In this document: piece by piece, positions 10,644 to 64,000 of the stretch
Numbering within the stretch: position 1 is the stretch's first letter
Layout of the letters: each line of letters opens with the position of its first letter
Origin: Alentia gelatinosa
Lineage: Eukaryota; Annelida; Polychaeta; Phyllodocida; Polynoidae
Length of the DNA stretch: 64,000 nt
NCBI GenBank assembly: GCA_950022655.1
Contig: OX465587.1
Location: 30,817,716-30,881,715, forward strand
Direction: 5' to 3'
Program-made: the position numbers and the translations under genes
The notes under the pieces: generated by a model
What the model saw: only the letters and a program-made list of their open reading frames with translations
Told to the model about the DNA's origin: nothing
Database searches by the model: none

Positions 10644-11412
10644 ATTGCACATTATATATATCAAAAGAAAGCTGAGAATCTCTAATTTACGAATATTAAT
10701 GTCTCCAGTCATATATTTGAAGTTATATCCTCATAATAAATGATTTTCGAAATCCTGTCTTGCCCAGAGCCCGACTTCCCTACCAAACCAATAGTAAATC
10801 TGTAGCTATATGACCATTTCCGTTAATTCATTTCTAAATCATCCGCTGGTTCAAAATGAATGATATTTCATATAAACAAACCTCAGACAGTGTAGTTTAC
10901 CCTGATATAAGTCCCCATTCATAGATTCAAGGTTACAAGCCTCAAAGAAATCATTTTGAAGAAGATGTCTTAGAACCCAGCTATGGCGAAATAAGCCATT
11001 TTATTGACAGATTACTTTTAATCTTCTAAATTCGATAACTAATTCCCACCTTGTCTGAAATACACAAATTATATATCAGGAGAAAGCTAAGAACCCGTAG
11101 TTTATGTATATTAATGTCTCCATTGATATATTTCAAGTTAAATCCTCGTAATAAAAGATTTTCTAAACCGTATCTCGACCAGCGCCTGAATCCCCTCCCA
11201 AGCCTATAGTAAAGCTTTTAATCTTCTAAATTCGATAACTTAATCCCACATTGTCCGAAATACACAAATTATATATCAGGAGAAGGCTGAGAATCTGTAG
11301 TTTACGAATATTAATGTCCCCAGTAATAGAATCCCGGTTAAATTCTTATAATAAATGAATTTCTGAATCGTGTCTGGCCCTGATCCACACTCCCATACTG
11401 AACCTATAGTAA
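10644..11412. repeat. satellite block B: ~205-bp monomers inside the piggyBac element
   Basis: Related segments begin near 10644, 11058 and 11259 ('a..aca.attatatatca..agaa.gctga'). The offsets are 414 and 201 bases, that is two monomers and one monomer of about 205 bp. Each carries 'ttacgaatattaatgtc' and ends with 'c.atagtaaa'. Divergence between copies is substantial, so this is the older part of the array. Confidence 0.7.
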
Positions 11413-11646
11413 AGTATAGAGAGTGCGTATGGCGCATCTTAATACTTCGATTACTTGGTCTCAAATCGACCAAAATGGACAATATTATATCATCATGAAG
11501 CTGAGAGTGTGTAGTTCACGTTAGAATATACGAAAATTCATTTATCTAAGATTTAAACCACGAAAGAGATGATTTAGTTAGCTGAAACCCAAAAATGTGT
11601 AATGCTGACTTTCTTTTTTCGATTATTAATTCTAACCTGATCTAAC

Positions 11647-13020
11647 CTGTACAATATTTACATAGAAAGGTAGCTTAGAGTGTGTAGAATAACAATATAT
11701 ATATGATTAATCATGAATCTAAAGTTTAAACCCGGTGCGAGCTGATTTCTAATGACAGCTCGACCAGCCTAACTACACAGTATAAGCAATGGCGGATCAA
11801 GCTAGGCCAGAATTCAACGTGCGTAACTCGCATCGTAATATTCGAATATCTTGGTCTCTACTTGTCTGAATTTGCTAAAATACATACTGGAATAAACCTT
11901 AGAGTCTATAGAATGTGAAAATACACTTCCCTGTGGTTAATTCTAAAGTTTAAACCCTATCTGAGCTGATTTTGTGATCATCGTATGAAATTCGACTGAA
12001 CCAGCAAGCCGACTGCGTGATACCCAAGGTTAAATTTGAATTATTAAATCTGAACTCGTCAACCCTGGACATTATTTACATAGAAAGGTAGCTTAGAGTG
12101 TGTAGAATAAGAATATACATATGATTAATCATGAATCTAAAGTTTAAACCCAGTGCGAGGTGATTTCTAATGACAGCTCGACCACCCTGACTACACAGTA
12201 TAAGCAATGGCGGATCAAGCTAGGCCAGAATTCAATGTGCGTAATGCGCATCTTAATATTCTAATATCTTGGTCTCTTCTCGTCCAAATTTGCTAAAATA
12301 CATACTGGAATAAACCTTGAAGTCTATAGAATGTGAAAATACACTTCCCTGTGGTTAATTCTAAAGTTTAAACCCTATCTGAGCTGATTTTGTGATCATC
12401 GTATGAAATTCGACTGAACCAGCAAGCCGACTGCGTAATGCCCAAGGCTAAATTTGAATTATTAAATCTAAAGACGTCAAAGCTGGACATTATTCAGATA
12501 GAAACAAACCTTACAGTATGTAGATTATGAATATACGTATCATTAATCATTTATCTAAAGTTTAAACCCGGTGCGAGCTGATTTCTAATGACAGCTCGAC
12601 CACCTTAACTACACAGTATAAGCAATGGCGGATCAAGCTAGGCCAGAATTCAACGTGCGTAACTCGCATCGTAATATTTTAATATCTTGGTCTCTGCTCG
12701 TCTTAATTTGATAAAATACATACTGGAACAAACCTTGGAGTCTATAGAATAAGAAAATACACTTCCCTGTGGTTAATTATATTGTTTAAACCCTATCTGA
12801 GCTGATCTTGTGATCATCGTATGAAATTCGACTGAACCAGCAAGCCGACTGTGTAATACCCAAGGCTAAATTTGAATGATTGAATATAAACTCGTCAAAC
12901 CTGGACATTATTTACATAGAAAGAAACCTTACAGTATGTAGATTATGAATATACATATCATTCATCATTAATCTAAAGTTTAAACCCGGTGCGAGCTGAT
13001 TTCGTATTATAACTTGACAA
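11647..13020. repeat. satellite block C: ~417-bp higher-order repeat, 3.3 copies
   Basis: Units start at about 11647, 12063, 12478 and 12897 ('ctggacattatttacatagaaa'). Within each unit 'taaagtttaaaccc' occurs twice, about 200 bp apart, followed by 'gagctgattt'. The 417-bp unit is therefore a dimer of two diverged ~208-bp monomers. The three full copies are highly similar, which indicates recent amplification or homogenisation. Confidence 0.85.
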
Positions 13021-14073
13021 CCCTACTGTTCGAGCAGTGACACGGATTCCCATAGACTCAACCTTATAATCTAGACAGGACTCTATAGAGGCTTTGCCGA
13101 TATTAGTTACAAAGCGTTAGGTTAATTCAACCGTGTCAAGTCTGACACCCTCGTATAGCTGCTGATCAGATGAACATAATGCTGGTCTTAGTTTACACTG
13201 TTGACACCATAGGATGATATAAATGGCAATTCTGTGGGTTGTCGCATCGACTTGTAGCAGACAGCTTAGCAGACATGGCGCTGTCACTGGACTTGACACC
13301 TATACTCCCAGGCTGAAAGATCCGAAGTTATCACCGTATTAACCACACTTTCGATGGTTTTTCCGCCATTATATTTATATCCTTTTGGAGGCACAAGCCT
13401 TATCTTGAACGTGCTGGGTTCTATTTGTGTTGTTAATCCGCTATTTGACGAAGGGGAATGATTTTACACAGCGTCCATTGCGTAGAGGAATCTGCTTAGC
13501 CATCCATGTTTACACTGACACTCCCGCCCCCACCAACGGTTTTGCTATGTGCGCGAGTTCAAACTTTCAATATTGCTTAGATCACCTTAGGAGTCGTTTT
13601 ATTTCATAATACTTTAGAATCGTGTAGGTAGGGTTCATATTTGAATATCAATGGGGGTTTTATCGACTTTAACGATTAAATATATTGATGCGAAGAAATC
13701 TGCTACAGTAGTGTGTAAAGGCCTAAGATAGGCGGACGCCATGGATGGTTATTCTTTACATAGGCGCGTATTTTAGGCCAACTTCAGTTCGAGATTACAT
13801 ATATTCAACCGTTAATTTTATTAACAAAATACATATACACACCAAGATACAGGTCTCCTGTTTGCCGTAATGGTCATCTTTTATTAAAACATCATCAATT
13901 TACGGAGAAAATGGAGAAATCCTACCACTACCACCGTCAAAACAATGGCCGCTCCCCGATAACGGGAAACTTGGCCGGCGGTACGAGGGAGCATATAGTA
14001 AAAGCCTGCGGCGGTGTAGTACATAGGTTAGCGATAGGGGGCGCGGCGGTTCAACTCCCGTCCGGATTTGACG
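13021..14073. other. 3' end region of the piggyBac element
   Basis: Single-copy-looking sequence; the last 150 bases are GC-rich (ggccggcggtacgaggg...). No convincing open frame. Subterminal 35-bp repeats like those of the left end are not seen here. Confidence 0.4.
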
Positions 14074-14089
14074 TGCGGCGGTTAAAGGG
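14074..14089 (-). repeat. right terminal inverted repeat of the piggyBac element
   Basis: TGCGGCGGTTAAAGGG, exact inverse of the left end, followed by the TTAA duplication at 14090-14093. Confidence 0.85.
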
Positions 14090-14438
14090 TTAAGAATTTA
14101 ACTGCTTAACTCAGGATTTGTTTGTAGCGATCGATGTAGACTCCACTGCCGTTAGGAAAAGACAGACCCCAAACATAAGAATTAGTCAATGAGAGAGAGC
14201 TGATCGGGGTATGTCTGTATACATGGTGTCACAGACATGTCACAAAACTAATGAAACAGGTCCCAGGTTTACTTGCACGACTATCGTCATGAAGTGGAAC
14301 ATAAATGTGTCCAATGTAATATAAAGATTTTTTGATAAGATATAACAACAGATAATAAACAGATGGATGAAACAGCTGTAACAGTAACAACATAACCGTT
14401 TTGTGTAAAACACATAGACACATTAAAGTAAGCAGGAA

Positions 14439-14900
14439 TTAGTTAATAATTAAAACTGCGTCATTTTTAAATGTCCATGGAAAAAGTGAAATAAATCCTT
14501 TCTTTTGAAATGATTTGAAAGCTTCATAGGTGGCGATGTTTCTCGTTTCCAGAGATAGTTTATTCCATGTTTTTGGAACATAATTATCTTGAGAGTTTTG
14601 ATAGGCTGTGCTTGTTGGGAAAGCCTGTTTAAAAATAGGTCCTTCAGTTTTTCGTGTGGTCCTAGTAGGTTGTAACAAAGTATTTGCCTTGGATTTGAAG
14701 GAGTATATATAGTTTAATACATGAGATTCACGTCTATCACTGAGGTAAGGTAGTTGGACACTACGACGTAATGAATAACGAAGGGTTCTTGGCTGTGCTT
14801 TTGAAATAATTCTTATAGCTTGATTCTGAAGTGTCTGCAGAAGGTTTAATTCATTGGCCATACATGTTTCATTTTTGCTTCTTCCCAACATGTATAACAC
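14439..14900 (-). pseudogene. LINE reverse transcriptase, C-terminal fragment
   Basis: A 153-codon minus-strand frame contains 'LLQTLQNQAIRIISKA', the thumb/C-terminal signature of jockey/CR1/I-type non-LTR reverse transcriptases. It ends with 'VPKTWNKLSLETRN', another feature seen near the end of such polyproteins. A stop lies three codons upstream of the frame and no RT catalytic motifs are present, so this is a 5'-truncated remnant. Confidence 0.65.
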
Positions 14901-15355
14901 TTCATATCATCTGTCACCAAATTTATTTGCAAGCAAAATGTGAATATGTCTTAGTTGTGTAAAAATCAGTAGTCCCATGACAGTGACCTCTGAACCCCCA
15001 TATCTCACCTTGCTTATCTAGAGGGGACCATTTTGATAGAATTTAGCTCCTATGTCCCTCTGAGTAGGTGGGGGAAGACTCTGAAATAACACATTTTTAA
15101 AAATTCACCCTGAGGACGGCGCTGATGGCCAAAACAGTCACCCACATAGATCTAGATGACGTGAAAAGGCAAGTAAGGCGTCATTTCCAACGAAACCTGA
15201 CATGAGGAATTCAATAATTTCATTTAAATTGATGTGATATATTCTACATCACTAAATTCAGTAAAAAGCAGTAATTTGATAATTCATAGAGCCCTTATAT
15301 AGCATTTCATCAGATGACTACTTTTGTAGACATACAGCCATAACATACATCAGTA

Positions 15356-16740
15356 TCACATATAGTTCTCATTACTTTGCACCATTTCAATAGTCATCAT
15401 CAGAAGATTCAGTAACCGAGTCAGAAGATTCATCGCAACTACTCTCCTTATTGTCTTGTGGTGCATGCAGTGGTAGCTGAAGTGATGTAGGGATTGAGGG
15501 TAGAGTAAATCAAACTGGCATATACAGTCCATCTTGGAGCTGCCATCCATACCAAAGGGTGAGAGAGGGCTCATAATGTATTTGCAGATAAGGAACATAG
15601 TTCACTCTCTGCAGATGAAGATACAGGCAGTCAGATAAGTTACAGTTGCTGTACATTGTTCAGTTATGTAGTAGGTAAGTATAGATGCAACAGACTGAAT
15701 AGCAGGATTCTCATCAACTATTGTCCTGTTTGGATGCTTTAGCCAGGTAAGGAACCTCAGTAGACGAACACATAGGTTTTCGTCATATTCCATTGAATGT
15801 ATGGGGGCCAGGATATAGTCTTTGAAGTCAGCACTGCTTCTGTCACTCTGGTAGCACAGCTCTTGTCAAGCTGGTCAGTAGCAATACCAAGTAAGGACAG
15901 AGAAGCTGCCACATAAAACCCAGCTGATGTTGTGTTATACACCTCTTCACCCATATTCCTTGGAACCCAATAGTTTCACAAGATTCGTGTATGAGATGTT
16001 CCTCTATGAGACTGGATTTAGCTGTAGATCCTTGGCCAAAGTTTGAGAGAATCCTCTTGTAGTCTTGGCCAAGACTCTGTAAAGTCCAAATTTCATGATA
16101 TTCCATGACAATTTGTTCTACATGGCGAAAGAAGATGGGCCTTGCCTCCCTAATGGTTATAGTTCTTTTCCAACTGGGATATTTTTTCCAGGAACAAAAA
16201 AGATTAACACAATACATTTTGCAAGTGCATCTGGTTTTCCTCAGTGTGTTCAGATGTATGATTAATATACTCTAGTCAACAGCCTCTATTGTACAAGATT
16301 TCTGCACCAATAGAACTTTGGAAGTCAATGAGAGATGAAACTAGAATATTGAGTCTTTTTCTTATTTTCGGATTCTGTATATGGATGGTACATACTTTGA
16401 ACTTTGCCCATGCAGCTCTGGCACAGAGACATAGCATTTTTCCATTTTGCTTGCCCTTCTTTTCCTCTCCTTTCATACATAGGGCCCTGTTAAGAATGAT
16501 GCCTGTATCAGTGTGTAACCTTTTAGGTGCTGGTTCACCAGGAGAGCGATGAAGACTTTTCTCAACAGTCTCTTCTTTCTGCTCTGCTTCAAGTTTTGCT
16601 CTGCATATTTCAGCTTGTGCATGTTTCTTACAATTAGATAGGGTATATCAGGAATAGTGCATATGATACCAAATTCACCCTTTTCCCAGGGGATCTTGTC
16701 ATAGACATGAGTAAATTTATCCATTTCATTCCAGTCAAGA
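15356..16740 (-). pseudogene. unidentified degenerate coding remnant
   Basis: Overlapping minus-strand frames join only through several frame changes and stops. Protein-like segments include 'WKRTITIREARPIFFRH' (near 16140), 'MGEEVYNTTSAGFYVAASL' (near 15950) and a charged 'AEQKEETVEKS' segment (near 16570). I do not recognise the family. It may be an old transposon protein or a retrocopied gene. Confidence 0.35.
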
Positions 16741-17106
16741 TGTGTTTGATAATGTCAGAAAGTCCAAGGAAGCTCAAACTGTGGGCAGTACCTTCCTATC
16801 ATGCCAGACACTATTACTGAGCTCGAGAAATTTGTTCTCACGTTTCTATATCTTTAGAAGGGCAAGCTTAGGAGAAGAAAGAGCCAAAAAATGGAGAGGA
16901 CAGAAGAAAAAGACCATGCGCCTTCCACCCAACAAGGAGATTTTGGATCTTCATTTGCAGATGGTTGAACTATGTTGCCTATCTGCAACAGAGGTTTTTT
17001 TTTATTATTACATAGCTTGTGGTGTCGAGCCACTTTGGAAACACCAATAGAAAGAGCTCCTTGTCCTCATGTTATTGAAACAGGTTCAATGCACCCCTGC
17101 TGTTTT

Positions 17107-17387
17107 CTTTGTTTGTTTGGGTAGCTTAACATCCAATTTGTTCATTAGACTTACTTTGGGGTTGACCGGATCTGTGAGATGAATGTCGGTAGAAATCTTA
17201 CCCCTACACGTTTCCTGAGGTGAGAGTTCTTTTAGTTCCCACACCACATAGACATGGTATGAGAAGGATTGGCCTTTGATATAGCAGTAAATCTACCACT
17301 GCTGGGGGTGAAAGAGAAAAGTGGCTGTAGTGGGACTCGAATCAACAAAGTCCAGTGCTCTTTACCACTGAGCTAACTCCCCACCCT
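17107..17387 (-). mobile_element. tRNA-derived SINE
   Basis: Read on the minus strand, the head has the pol III A box TAGCTCAGTGG (complement of 17365-17375) and the B box GATTCGAGTCC (near 17332-17342) within a tRNA-like segment. The body shares a conserved segment with the copy at 24842-25118, and the 3' end ('gttaagctacccaaacaaac') resembles a SINE tail. tRNA-derived SINEs with related tails are common in molluscs, as far as I recall. Confidence 0.75.
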
Positions 17388-18487
17388 GGTCGCTTTCATT
17401 ATGCTTGCATATATGCTTATCCGGTGTGCACCACAATGAGGCAAGGCAACCAAGAGGCAATTGTTGTCCACCCCTGCTGAATTACAATGAAGGTTGAAAT
17501 AGATTGTAAAGTCTTGGGTATTACTTGCGTAACGAATAGACCTTAAGAGAAGGGAGTAACTCAAACACAGATATACTATGTACTACTACTATGAGTCAAG
17601 AACTTAACTGTTTATTGACAAGAAAGGGTCCTTCTTTTATTCCCTTAGCTTGGGGTTGACATGACAGGCTTGGCATCTGTGAGCTCTGCGCTCTCATTGG
17701 CTGTTGTAGAGTTTAAAAAACTAGCTTTAACAAATAAAGACATGGTCCCCGAGGTAATACTTCCTATGTTTAATTACCATCATTCATTTCTCACTTAGCC
17801 TTTAATGGCTTAAATTTAAATCTGCTTTAATTTCCATGCATATTGTGTTTACACATGGTTTCTGAATGACCATCACCCCTGAATATATCTGAAAAGCTCA
17901 TTCATTTGAGAAAATGATTTTCCTAGATAATAAAAAACCCCAACAAATTCTGTCTGAATTATTGAAACTCTCCAAAATTCTGGCCTTGGTTGTTACAAGA
18001 CGTTGTCACCTGTTCAAGCAATCGAGTGCAGTGGCCAATAGGTAAAAATATGCAAATTTGTTATAGCAGGGGATCCCAAAGTGGAAGCCTAGCAAGAAAC
18101 CTGCCTGGTGGAAGAGTGAGGTCGGACAGAATTACACCTGGCTCATGTACTTTGTGGCTATCATTGAAATTTCATAATTTTCCATAAAGTATTACACATG
18201 TGAGAAAGATTTTCCCTTTAAATAGGCTCCAGTTACTCACTGATACTCAACGAAAAATCGAACATCTTTGATCTTAGCCGGAGGCATATGATTGACGTTT
18301 TTAATCATGGGTTGTTGATCTGTAGGCCTGGCATCCACTCCCTCTTTCACCTTCACCAGACCCAACCCTCCTGAACACAGTGTCCACAAGGACTTCTCCC
18401 CACCACAAGTCATCAGTTAAAATGACATTAGTATGGACTGTTGAGGGTCAGATTAAATTGCCACCTATTCTGCCCTATGCAAGTGTA

Positions 18488-18771
18488 AGGCCTGGCGTCC
18501 ACCTACTACGATAGAAATTTAGACCTACCGATATGGCACCGATACAAAAAGCAAATATCGGAGACATATCGGGAAGGTGCAAAATTGTAGACTTGTGTCT
18601 AGACATGCCAATCTACCACGCATTGTAAGGGTTTTTTTCGGTGCCTAATCGCAGAAACATGGTCAACTGCCCCGATATTAGGTGACCTTCCAACGCAATT
18701 TTGATTTTTTATCGGGAGGTGCATCGTAGACCATATCAGAGCCATATCGTAGTAGGTGAAAGCCGGGCCTA
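18488..18771. mobile_element. MITE with 'GTCCACCTACTACGAT' inverted ends
   Basis: The left end 'aggcctggcgtccacctac' is mirrored by 'atcgtagtaggtgaaagcc' and 'gggcct' on the right. The interior contains inverted 'gatatggcaccgata' motifs. A truncated relative lies at 39264-39410 in ABCC4 intron 10. Confidence 0.65.
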
Positions 18772-18854
18772 ATTGGGAAGTCAATCATATGGCCAATTGG
18801 CATGTATTAGGAGCGCAGTAGGTGTACGGTTAACACTATGGCTGTTGAGTCAAA

Positions 18855-19210
18855 TTTTTTATCATCCACCGAATACAAAGAGTCCTTAGAAAACACATAG
18901 GGAGTTTGTATGGACATACCCGGCGCATACGGATATGTTGTATGCTCCGGGTGGCGCATACGGAAAAATAGTGCATACGGAGAAATAGTGCACAACTAAA
19001 ACGAACTGATATCAACATGCCACTTGTCCAGAAAAGGTGGATAATAAATACAATATAGACTGGTTTCAGATAAAAGCAGTTGTATACTCCTCGGAGTTGA
19101 CTCTGCGCAATATCCTCGCTTACGCTCGTATATTACTACGCGTCAACACCTCGGAGCATACGGCCGCTTGTATCTGAAACCAGTCAATATTGTGTATGTA
19201 TTTGATTCGT
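18855..19210. mobile_element. composite MITE pair, hairpin-forming
   Basis: The first part has TTATCATCCACC...GGTGGATAATAA ends. The second (19049-19205) has ends 'atacaatatagactggttt' and the inverse 'aaaccagtcaatattgtgtat', with an inner stem-loop around 'ttgactctgcgcaatatcc'. The same two parts recur together at 59218-59852, in a diverged form at 59890-60258, and as half an element at 32104-32171. No protein is encoded. Confidence 0.7.
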
Positions 19211-19293
19211 AAGTCAATCGTAAGGCCTATAAGCAAGTATCGGGAGTGCCGTGGGCGCAAGGTTTTACAAATTTTTTGTTCTAGATATTGAAG

Positions 19294-19701
19294 GCTGAAC
19301 CAACTGAGCTCACGACACACTACGACAAGCACTTCTGACACACAACATCACAGAACTTTGAATCTTTCAACACTGCTACAACGCGGGAATTTAGTGTCAT
19401 ACCCTTACACACTATGACACAGAATTTCCCATCCTTCTGACATTGCTGGTGATTTTGATTTGTATCCATATCATAGCCATGTCGGAGTGTGTCAGAAGCA
19501 GTGGTTGCCCAGCTTTAGGCCAGGCACCTACTGAGCTTCCGACAGACTACGATAAGCGTTCTGACACATTCTGACACAGCGACGATGCAGTAATTCAGTG
19601 TCATACTCTGACATTTTTCAACATTACAATGCAGTAATTTTGATTCATAGCTATGTCGTAGCCATGTCGGATCCATGTCATAAGCAGTGGGTACCCAGCT
19701 G
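19294..19701. repeat. two adjacent ~200-bp repeats (19294-19511 and 19512-19701)
   Basis: Both copies contain 'cgacagactacgataag'-type starts, 'agtgtcata' and 'tcatagccatgtcgga' in the same order and end in 'agcagtggttgcccagct'. They are probably two copies of a MITE in tandem. Confidence 0.55.
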
Positions 19702-20011
19702 GGTGCACCCCTCGCACCTCTCACTCTCTCAGTCGTATTCTGTAATCTCACTGTGCTCTATGGAGAAGAATTCTTAACGAACTAGGCTTAGAGCCTTGAG
19801 AATCCACTGGCCTGCCTCCCGTGCTAAAGATGTACATCAACTCAAAGATTCCTATAATCTCAATGATGCCACCTAGAAGGAATACTGTGTGCAAGTAGAT
19901 TCTCAAGGCTCTAAGCCTAGTTCGTTAAGAGTTCTTCTCCCATGGAGCACAGTGAGAACCTTGTACAGAATACGACTTGGAGAGTGTGAGATCTTATGAG
20001 AGGGATGCACC
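19701..20011. mobile_element. long-TIR MITE just upstream of the ABCC4-like start
   Basis: The arms are nearly inverse over about 100 bp: 'gaattcttaacgaactaggc' on the left is mirrored by 'gcctagttcgttaagagttc' on the right, with GGTGCACCC-type outer ends. A second copy lies at 29019-29339 in intron 4. It ends 170 bases before the first ABCC4-like ATG, so promoter or 5' UTR sequence may come from it. Confidence 0.75.
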
Positions 20012-20181
20012 GAGGACCCAGTGGAAGAACGACCATCATGCTGAATCTCAGATCCTTCAAGCTGCACCCAATAAAACTTAAAAAAATATAAAAATCAGAC
20101 AGACCAGTCAAAACATCAGTGATCCTGATCATCTTTGAATTAGATATAATTTTACCAATTATATTTATAGATCTTTTTACC

Positions 20182-64000
<43,819 letters not shown>

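Larger units (their letters stand above)
5126..14089 (+). mobile_element. complete 8.96-kb piggyBac-like transposon
   Basis: The left end CCCTTTAACCGCCGCA (5126-5141) and the right end TGCGGCGGTTAAAGGG (14074-14089) are perfect 16-bp inverted repeats bounded by TTAA. Inside are subterminal 35-bp repeats, a TATA box, an uninterrupted two-exon transposase (6331-8375), and a 5.7-kb 3' arm made mostly of satellite repeats. Known piggyBac elements are usually about 2-4 kb, so this one is unusually long. Intact ends, matching TTAA and an open transposase suggest recent insertion and possible activity. The host site lies downstream of the USP first exon. Confidence 0.85.

Noticed and set aside
8836..13020. 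CRISPR-like repeat array
   Set aside because: Units are 200-420 bp without short spacers and the DNA is eukaryotic.
14017..14058. A-box-like TAGTACATAGG and B-box-like GGTTCAACTCC near the right end of the piggyBac element
   Set aside because: The gap between the boxes (20 bases) is shorter than in tRNAs and the flanking T-arm stem does not pair, so a tRNA or SINE is not supported.

Overview
This is a window of invertebrate nuclear DNA, AT-rich by eye, with one large intron-rich gene and dense mobile-element remains. Introns have GT-AG ends, reading frames are short and broken, and MITEs, a tRNA-derived SINE, LINE and Penelope-like fragments and piggyBac elements are present. A SINE family ending in a 'tttgtttg...tttaacgtcc' segment and a universal-stress-protein-like exon point to a lophotrochozoan, most likely a mollusc. 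That placement is inference.

Layout. 1-5 kb: repeats and one orphan first exon of a universal stress protein (USP) gene at 3950-4022. 5126-14089: a complete piggyBac-like transposon of 8,964 bp. It has TTAA target duplications, perfect 16-bp inverted ends, 35-bp subterminal repeats, an intact two-exon transposase with all catalytic Asp residues, and a 5.7-kb 3' arm that is largely tandem satellite. It lies where the first intron of the USP gene would be. 14-20 kb: LINE and unidentified coding remnants on the minus strand, a tRNA-derived SINE and a run of MITEs. 20182-64000: 26 exons (the last cut by the window edge) of an ABCC4/MRP4-type ABC exporter on the plus strand. I joined them by splice sites, phase and similarity to the known MRP4 domain order. 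They sum to 3,255 nt, or 1,085 codons, and stop just before the second Walker A motif.

The ABCC4-like protein has a short N-terminus without TMD0, TMD1 (exons 3-9), NBD1 (exons 10-16: aromatic A-loop, Walker A, Q-loop, LSGGQ, Walker B, H-loop), an acidic linker (exons 17-18), TMD2 (exons 18-24) and the start of NBD2 (exons 25-26). Its introns are filled with MITEs, a LINE with a frameshift, a Penelope-like RT remnant, a TG...CA solo LTR nested inside a MITE, and minisatellites.

The most notable object is the apparently intact piggyBac that carries a satellite array with a higher-order 417-bp repeat.
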